The notes under the pieces: generated by a model
Database searches by the model: none
Seen by the model: the letters and a program-made list of their open reading frames with translations, nothing else
Told to the model about the DNA's origin: nothing
NCBI GenBank assembly: GCA_964036195.1
Contig: OZ038458.1
Location: 310,001 to 374,000, forward strand
Direction: 5' to 3'
Source: Sphaerolaimus hirsutus
Lineage: Eukaryota > Nematoda > Chromadorea > Monhysterida > Sphaerolaimidae
DNA length: 64,000 nucleotides
Position numbers and translations under genes: made by a program
Shown here: positions 57,963 to 64,000 of the stretch, piece after piece
Position numbering within the stretch: position 1 is the stretch's first letter
How the letters are laid out: each line of letters opens with the position of its first letter

Positions 57963-58107
57963 ACCAGTCTGAGTTTTTATCACCCCATTGTGTGGGATGG
58001 AATAAAATCTCAAAAACGTGAAGATGGGTAATATTTGAAAACTAGACTATGATCACTCTTTGATACTGAGCTTTTTGTTTAAAAAAACAAGGCCGTAATT
58101 TGCATGT

Positions 58108-59113
58108 CCAGGGGCCAGTTCCGCAAGTAGACAAGTTAAGAGTTAAAAGTTAAGAGTTGAGTTAAAGGTTAAAAGTTGAGTCAAAAGTTGAGTTAAAAGT
58201 TAAGAGTTGAGTTAAAGGTTAAAAGTTGAGTCAAAAGTTGAGTTAAAAGTTAAGAGTTGAGTTAAAGGTTAAAAGTTGAGTCAAAAGTTGAGTTAAATGT
58301 TAAGAGTTGAGTTAAAGGTTAAAAGTTGAGTCAAAAGTTGAGTTAAAAGTTAAAGGTTAAAAGTTGAGTCAAAAGTTGAGTTAAAAGTTAAGAGTTGAGT
58401 TAAAGGTTAAAAGTTGAGTCAAAAGTTGAGTTAAAAGTTAAGAGTTGAGTTAAAGGTTAAAAGTTGAGTCAAAAGTTGAGTTAAATGTTAAGAGTTGAGT
58501 TAAAGGTTAAAAGTTGAGTCAAAAGTTGAGTTAAATGTTAAGAGTTGAGTTAAAGGTTAAAAGATGAGTTAAAAGTTGATTTAAAAGACAAATGGGTCAT
58601 TTGTTGCAGAAGCGCGATACGCTGATCTTCAATCATATTTTGTCCCCTCACAGCCATTTCGAAACAACGTTCGGCGATTTTTTTGTTTTTTAGCGATAAT
58701 TTTTTTGGATACGTTATTTTCAAATGACGTGCATACAACATTGGCACCATGCCAGCGAACAGCCGTATCGATACCAATTTCATATTTTTATTTTTTTATA
58801 TTTTTTTACCATCATTTTCCACTTGTCTCTTAACTCTCAACTCTTAACTCAACTCTTAACTCAACTCTTAACTCAACTTTTAACTCTTAACTCAACTTTT
58901 AACCTTTAACTCAACTCTTAACCTTTAACTCAACCTTTAACTCCACTCTTAACATTTAACTCAACTTTTAAGTTTTCTCTTAAACTTTAACTTTTCTCTT
59001 AAACTTTAACTTTTCTCTTAAACTTTAACTTTACTCTTAACTCGTCATTTGTCTTTTTACTCAACTCTTAACTTTTAACTCTTAACTTGTCCACTTGCGG
59101 AACCGGCACCAGG
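58108..59113. mobile_element. Foldback element I with minisatellite arms
   Basis: Ends CCAGGGGCCAGTTCCGCAAG then TAGACAAG, and complement of CCTGGTGCCGGTTCCGCAAG then TGGACAAG. The left arm is a 50-base minisatellite. The right arm (about 58825-59095) is made of complementary TTAACTCAACTCTTAAC words with different spacing. The middle (58600-58820) is unique and carries a - strand open frame (MKLVSIRLFAGMVPMLYARH, then LKITYPKKLSLKNKKIAERC). That frame may be a remnant of element coding sequence, but I do not recognise it. Confidence 0.75.
58136..58590 (+). repeat. 50 bp minisatellite, about 9 units
   Basis: Unit starts TAAGAGTTGAGTTAAAGGTT, then AAAAGTTGAGTCAAAAGTTG and AGTTAAAAGT. Unit starts fall at 58151, 58201, 58251, 58301, 58389, 58439, 58489 and 58539. 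The 88-base step shows one 38-base unit with a 12-base deletion. A few units share the variant AAATGT for AAAAGT. Confidence 0.9.
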
Positions 59114-59773
59114 ATAAATTGATGTTTGATTCGGTGGTGCGAGTGCTGCAAAAAAATTTCATCGGAAAAAGCACCATAATTTTCTAAATGACCGCATTGA
59201 AATAATATGTCATTATTCACACATCTGTTCCCATTTTTTAAAGCAATGTGGCGTTGGGAACGATATTTTTCCGCCAAAATTGTGTCGATTTTCCATTTTA
59301 GTTTACCAATTATTTCCTTTTAGATATATTGTATGGCGTTGCACAAACAAATTTATCAGATCAAATCAAATTTTCGTCAAATTAAAGCACACCTTCATTT
59401 TCAAGACAAACTAGGCGAAAAATCCCGTTTTCAAAAATGAAACACACCTCAAAATTCCATGCGCGCAGCAGGTGTCCATAAAATCACTCTGAAAATGTGG
59501 AATTTCTTCATTAAAATTTTTGCACGATTACGAAGGCCATCTTTGCGCCACCTGTTGACAATATATTTGATTTGATTTCTAAAAAAAATGAAAATCGAAT
59601 TTGAAACAAAGGGAGCGACGTTTCATTCTTAAAATCTGGATACGTATTGTATCGATGTTTGCAGATATTAATTCGCAAGACAATAATATTTATATTCAAA
59701 ATAAAATCCTTGCCATTGGTTCTGGTATTCAAATGGTACATCTGGAAATTGTCTCTGAAACATTCTAGTAAAG

Positions 59774-60212
59774 TACCGTATTACCTCGAAATACCCCCAT
59801 GGGGGTTTATTATTTCGCCAGCAAAATTTGAGGGGGGGTTAATTCGAGGGGGGGGTTTATTCGAGGGGGGGTCTTATTATTTCGTCAGAAATTTTCGTAA
59901 GGATCGTAGTAAATAGTAGGCATTTGCATGCCCAAAACAGGTAATAAATGTGTCCAAACAGGATATATTTGGACATAAAAACGTAGATTAGCTACACAAA
60001 CATGTCCATGTGTAGCTGGAATACAGATAAACAGTAATATACATCATGTACATTGCATACATGACGTATTTATTATGTACATGACGTACATCATTCCGAA
60101 GGGGGGGGTATTTCGAGGGGGGGGTTTATTATTTCCCCAGCCGATTTTGAGGGGGGGTTAATTCGAGGGGGGGGTTAATTCAAGGGGGGGGATAATTCGA
60201 GGTAATACGGTA
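59774..60212. mobile_element. MITE family B
   Basis: Ends TACCGTATTACCTCGAAATA and AATTCGAGGTAATACGGTA. The interior lacks the TTATAAATGGCGG block of its neighbours and instead has TGTACATGACGTACATCAT palindromes, so it belongs to a separate subfamily. Confidence 0.8.
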
Positions 60213-60235
60213 ATTCGTATTACTTAAACCTGGGC

Positions 60236-60412
60236 GGGCCCCTTTCAAACCAAGTAAAATGCCCTGGAAAATGTCAAAAGTCATTCAAAGTGTCAATAGT
60301 AATGTAAAATAACCTGAAAAGTGGCAAATCTCTGGTAAAAATAAAATTTGACATTTGATATCAATTTTGACAATTTTACATGACATTTTATCGGGTCTTT
60401 GAGTGACACCAA
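60236..60412. mobile_element. MITE family A
   Basis: GGGCCCCTTTCAAACCAAGT then AAAATGCCC at left; TACATGACATTTTATCGGGT then CTTTGAGTGACACC at right. The acceptor-like TTTTACAG of the family has become TTTTATCG here. Confidence 0.66.
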
Positions 60413-60454
60413 TAATCAAATAGCGTTGACCAATCAGCATGCAGAAAAGAGTAA

Positions 60455-60870
60455 GACCCCGTTTACACGGATTTTTTGTGACGACTCGACAAAAATAAAA
60501 CGTTTAATAAGTTGAGTAAAGATGTTCCATATTTATGAGAAAAAGTGGTCAATTATACATATTACCTAGGCGAATATGCATGTCAAATTGCACAATCGTG
60601 CTTGTAGCTCATGAGTTAAAGGCGTTTGAAAACTTTTGCAGTTGTCGGACAGTTGTCGGACTGTCTCCGACAGCCAGCGACAATAGCTAACTTTTTTCAA
60701 ACGTTATAAATCTTGAGCTGCAAGCACAAGTCTGCAATTTGGCCTGCATATTCGCTTAGGTAGAAGGTATACTTCATCACTTTTTCTAATGAATATGGAA
60801 CCTTTTTACTCAACTTATTGAACGTTCTATTGTTGTCGAGTCGTCACAAAAAAACCGTGTAAACGGGGTC
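60455..60870. mobile_element. Harbinger-like MITE with TAA duplication
   Basis: Ends GACCCCGTTTACACGG and complement, flanked by TAA on both sides. The two halves (about 190 bp each) are imperfect reverse complements throughout (CGACTCGACAA..., GCGAATATGCA(T/G)G, GCTTGTAGCTCA). The centre is a short GTTGTCGGACAGTTGTCGG motif. TAA duplication fits PIF/Harbinger. It lies between TRIM9 exons 7 and 8. Confidence 0.85.
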
Positions 60871-61177
60871 TAACCCTTGTTTTTGATTGAACGCGGGAAT
60901 TTCCAGATTTCCATTGGCACGTGCAAATCGATTTGCACACCAGCTTGCGGAGTCGCTAAGTACACAGAGGTTGTGCCGTTATTTTTTTACAAAAATTGAT
61001 GAAAAAAGCATGCAAATTGAAATGAGGAATGGGCGTGTGCATTAGGTAAACATCTACCTATATAAATACACTGCGATATCTAAAGACCTTGGTACTTACA
61101 TTCACCTAAAGGAACTAAATATCCACACAACAAAAAAAAACAACATAATTTACACGCAAAATTTACAAAATTTACAG

Positions 61178-61294
61178 GCGGCATGCAGCGATTTCGAACA
61201 GCAAATCGAGTCACAAATCGACGGTCTCATAACGGCGCTGCACGATAGAAAAGAAGTCTTGTTGCAGTTTGCTAGGGAAGAGAGAGACAGGAAG
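61178..61294 (+). CDS. TRIM9: TRIM9 exon 8: coiled coil
   Basis: Acceptor AAATTTACAG. Encodes AACSDFEQQIESQIDGLITA then LHDRKEVLLQFAREERDRK; vertebrates have CDALIDALNRRKAQLLARV here. Donor GTGGGT, phase 0. Confidence 0.95.
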
Positions 61295-61317
61295 GTGGGT
61301 CAATGTTTTTCGTAATT

Positions 61318-62097
61318 AGCATTGAAAAAATCGTCAATTTTTAGAAAATATAATAAAATATAATCTCAGAAAATCTCCCACGAAAAAGATAATTAAATCT
61401 CTCTCAAAAAACCCTGGAAAAATACCAGAATAAAAAAAATGAATGGTATATAAATAAATATTAATATCAGAATTTGAGAGATTTTCTGATATTTTTAAAA
61501 ATCTCAGAAAATCTCACAAAAAGAAAATATAATTACCGTATTTCCTCGAAATACCCCCCCCCTCGAAATACCCCCCCCCCTCGTTTGACCCCCCCTCTCG
61601 GGACCACTATGAAACAATCACCCCCCCCCCCCTCGAAATACCCCCCCCCCAAATTGAGTGTAAAGGGAACGTACATGACAAATACTGCAGTTTGTGTTCT
61701 GTGTACTGCAGAACACACGTTAAAACAATGTCGGTGTCACGTTAGAACAGTGTACATACCATCTACATACTAATATTAGTCTACAGAACCTTATAAATGG
61801 CGGTTTTTGTTGCATTTTTCGACGTCTGCGTACGTTTCAGACGACTATTTCGTACTTGGTTTTCAAAAATTTTCTTGTGAAATAATAACCCCCCCCTCGA
61901 AATACCCCCCCCCTCGTTTAACCCCCCCCCTCTCGGGACCACTATGAAACAATCACCCCCCGGGGGGTATTTCGAGGAAATACGGTAAATATCTCTAGAA
62001 AATCGTGAAAAATATAAATATCAGAAAATCTTATATTTTCTGAGATTTTCGGAGATTTTTTTAATATAAATCTCCCATAGATTTTTTCAATGCTATT
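61318..62097. mobile_element. Family P element with 7 bp duplication and nested MITE
   Basis: Left AGCATTGAAAAAATC and right GATTTTTTCAATGCTATT are inverted. CGTAATT stands on both sides (61311-61317 and 62098-62104). The arms hold repeated AAATATAATNTCAGAAAATC words. A family B element (61534-61987) has inserted in the middle. The left edge is only 23 bases beyond the exon 8 donor. Confidence 0.78.
61534..61987. mobile_element. MITE family B, nested
   Basis: Nearly perfect 20-base inverted ends and an interior almost identical to 52820-53283, including GAACACACGT(T/G)AAAACAATG. It is younger than the family P element it interrupts. Confidence 0.88.
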
Positions 62098-62356
62098 CGT
62101 AATTTCAAGGCAGATCATCAAATTGTCTTTATTTATTGATAGACATTTTCTGACCTTGTGCTAATTCCGCAAGTTATTTACTTTTTGTAAATATAAGTTT
62201 TCATTTTTCACTTCCGGAAAAACGGCAGTTATTTGAAAAAAATAAACATAAAAAGGATATTTACAGACAAAAATTGGCAGCGTTTGTCAAGCAATCTATC
62301 TAAGGGTAATTTTTTCATAAAAACCCAAATTTCAAAGCGCGAACTCACCCTCACAG

Positions 62357-62473
62357 ACGCGTCAACTGCGCGAACAGGTCGGCAACAGCACTTCGCGCTT
62401 GTCTCACACAACTGGCTTGATACAGTTCTGCATTGAGGTACTCAAGGAGCCCGACCCGGCCGCCTTTTTGCAG
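62357..62473 (+). CDS. TRIM9: TRIM9 exon 9: end of coiled coil, COS box start
   Basis: Acceptor CACCCTCACAG. Encodes TRQLREQVGNSTSRLSHTTG then LIQFCIEVLKEPDPAAFLQ, close to the [20 protein letters not shown] of vertebrates. The COS box targets class I TRIMs to microtubules. Donor GTATTT, phase 0. Confidence 0.95.
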
Positions 62474-62966
62474 GTATTTTTGTAGCTTGTGTTCATTTTT
62501 TTTGTTTTTTTTTGTTTATTGGGGATGAGTGGGAGATTTTTATCTTTCAATTGGAAACGGTGTTTTCTGAAGATCCTGCCGAATACATGCGGATTTGCCG
62601 ACTTGAGTCTGAGTGCACTTCACAAGTCTGGTGTTAGTGAGGTGTGTTCACACTTCACTTCACTGAAATAAATAAATATTATCACTATGCTCACAGTTGA
62701 CCGGCCACGATATAACTTGAACAAGTGCATTTCACCAATTTTTTAGTGACGGAGGAAATTTAATACGGTTCGATGAAGTGTGATGTTTCACGCCGTGCCA
62801 TTTTTTGGTATTGATGTATGAGTTGAAATTCATTTGGGAATCGATTTCCATCACGATCAACTACATTTTTCTCCAACTGACAAATGTTCAAATAATAAAA
62901 AAGTCAACTAGAACATAAATCCCATTGAAACTGATAAAGTGACTGAAATGACATAAAACTACGCAG

Positions 62967-63219
62967 GTGAGCCGCATGCTGATCAACAGAGCAGCGAATG
63001 CAGAATTGGGTTTCCAAAGGGACATGTCCCAATGGATGAACCAGACTGGGACAGCCTCTGCCAGCCAAGCGCAGGGACAATCCCAACCTCAAAGCCACAA
63101 TTCCAAAAGTCACAGCCATAAAGGTGCACACAAATCTGCTGCGGCCATGTTTGACTATTGTCTGGATGTGGATTCAGTTTTGGAATGCATCCAACAATTG
63201 GATTTTGCACAGTTGAAAG
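62967..63219 (+). CDS. TRIM9: TRIM9 exon 10: COS box and linker to FN3
   Basis: Acceptor AACTACGCAG. Encodes VSRMLINRAANAELGFQRDM, SQWMNQTGTASASQAQGQ, a Ser/His/Gln stretch (SHNSKSHSHKGAHKSAAA), then MFDYCLDVDSVLECIQQLDF and AQLK. Vertebrates have DFDLSLDNSPLLQSIHQLDF at the end. The Ser/His/Gln insert is lineage-specific. Donor G|GTGAGA, phase 1. Confidence 0.94.
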
Positions 63220-63514
63220 GTGAGAATAGTTATTTTGCCTAGGTACCTATATTATTCTGAGAACATTGGTTTAAACTGGGATAGTATTAAATCAACCTAA
63301 CATCACCAATCATATCGAAAAAATACACCGCCTACAAAATACACCGACAAAAACGTATATTTACTATTATGTCAACTTTTAATATAGTTTTATACAAAGC
63401 TTCATGTCAAGTGTCAATTCCATTCAAGTGTCTGTCACTTTCAATTTCAAAATCTCATTCATACCCAAAATCTAAGTTCCAAACATTTACCTTAACCTCC
63501 CTCCCACATCACAG

Positions 63515-63796
63515 CACCCGGCGCACCCACCATAATAGCAGAGGAGTGTTCAGCGGAAAACAACAGCGTGACAGTGTCATGGCGGCCGCCAGGGGGCGCC
63601 CACGTGCTCGGCTATAGTTTACAATTGGATGCGACAAACACAGGGACCCAATTCAAAGAGGTCTACAATGGCAGATCCACTGTGTGCACTGTGGACGGAC
63701 TTCACTTTAACACCCTTTATCATGCCAGGGTGCATGCTTATAATAGAGCTGGCAGGGGTCCAGAATCTGAGCCCATTGGCTTGCATACTGCTGAAG
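63515..63796 (+). CDS. TRIM9: TRIM9 exon 11: fibronectin type III domain
   Basis: Acceptor CTCCCACATCACAG. Encodes APGAPTIIAEECSAENNSVT, VSWRPPGGAHVLGYSLQLDA, TNTGTQFKEVYNGRSTVCTV, DGLHFNTLYHARVHAYNRAG and RGPESEPIGLHTAE. CTVDGLHFN and the Trp/Tyr core are family-typical. Donor G|GTTTGT, phase 1; the SPRY exons come next, outside the window. Confidence 0.96.
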
Positions 63797-63838
63797 GTTT
63801 GTTAGGTGGAGGATGTGCTTGTTGTGTGAGTGTTATGT

Positions 63839-64000
63839 AATATATACTGGGCGGACATGATACTCTGCCCTCGCACTCATTTATGTCTCACGTTGGAAGC
63901 GTGCCAGTGATAATAAAGCATGCGATTTTTGAGTAAAAGATGAAAAATCATTGTTGTGAATAAGTTAACAAATAGCCTTTTAACAGAGATGACTTTTTTC
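63839..64000. mobile_element. Family C subtype 2, cut by window end
   Basis: AATATATACTGGGCGGACAT then GATACTCTGCCCTCGCACTC; inner GGAAGCGTGCCAGTGATAAT. Begins 42 bases after the exon 11 donor. Confidence 0.62.

Larger units (their letters stand above)
44701..63796 (+). other. TRIM9: Gene: TRIM9 (E3 ubiquitin ligase), 5' eleven coding exons
   Basis: Class I TRIM ligase. In animals studied it acts in netrin-guided axon branching and at synapses. The eleven exons here encode 610 residues: RING (Cys7 to Cys134, with a long internal loop across exons 1-3), B-box 1 (Cys213 to His254), B-box 2 (Cys276 to His309), coiled coil (about 320-400), COS box (about 395-445) and FN3 (518-607). The SPRY domain that normally follows must lie past the window. 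The phase sequence 1-2-2-1-0-0-0-0-0-1-1 closes at all ten junctions. The split RING loop with DKLSVLSESDSGVV (vertebrates have DKMSLYSEADSG) distinguishes TRIM9/TRIM67 from other TRIMs. Invertebrates usually have one such gene. Intron 6 (about 10 kb) is the longest. Confidence 0.95.

Noticed and set aside
58136-58590. CRISPR-like direct repeats
   Set aside because: Units are contiguous with no unique spacers and lie in an animal intron inside a foldback transposon; this is a minisatellite.
1-64000. tRNA, rRNA, snRNA genes and retrotransposon coding regions
   Set aside because: I looked for cloverleaf B-box words, reverse transcriptase and integrase motifs and saw none I could support. Absence was not tested by a covariance or profile search.

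Overview
The window is animal nuclear DNA: AT-rich, intron-rich and full of short non-autonomous DNA transposons. It carries parts of two conserved neuronal genes, both on the + strand, each cut into small exons by long repeat-filled introns. The CaV-beta protein reads most like arthropod homologues (for example its 'VVLDCDTIN' stretch), so a protostome, probably an arthropod, is my best guess; this is inference from remembered families, not a search result.

Layout. 1-16.4 kb: no gene I can identify, only transposon-like repeats plus one weak GC-rich exon-like patch on the - strand near 6.4 kb. 16.4-30.7 kb: a voltage-gated calcium channel beta subunit gene (SH3-HOOK-guanylate kinase). Eight exons at 23.5-30.7 kb follow consistent reading phases apart from two places where repeats complicate them, and a putative first coding exon lies at 16.4 kb. 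A 200-base assembly gap sits in its first intron beside a giant inverted repeat. 32.7-34.9 kb: four exon-like segments in consistent phase that may be an unrecognised gene with a 23-base micro-exon. 35-44.5 kb: intergenic, holding a 2 kb foldback element. 44.7 kb to the end: the first 11 coding exons of TRIM9 (RING, two B-boxes, coiled coil/COS, FN3). Its C-terminal SPRY exons lie beyond the window. Phases agree at all ten TRIM9 junctions.

Mobile elements. About ten recurring families can be separated by eye. Several have exact target-site duplications (8 bp for hAT-like families, TAA for a Harbinger-like one, 7 and 9 bp for others), and nesting is common. Many copies lie within tens of bases of exons. 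The most interesting case is a 195 bp element inserted inside the codon run for Lys-Pro-Val-Ala of the CaV-beta SH3 region. It carries an in-frame stop, and its family ends in GTAAA...TTTACAG, so it looks like a DNA transposon acting as an intron (introner-like). A second element, made of degenerate CCCGAA/CCCGAT units, sits where the donor site of the penultimate CaV-beta exon should be and may have changed the C-terminus.

The two genes are not a functional operon. Both act at neuronal membranes or synapses, but their proximity is not evidence of joint function.
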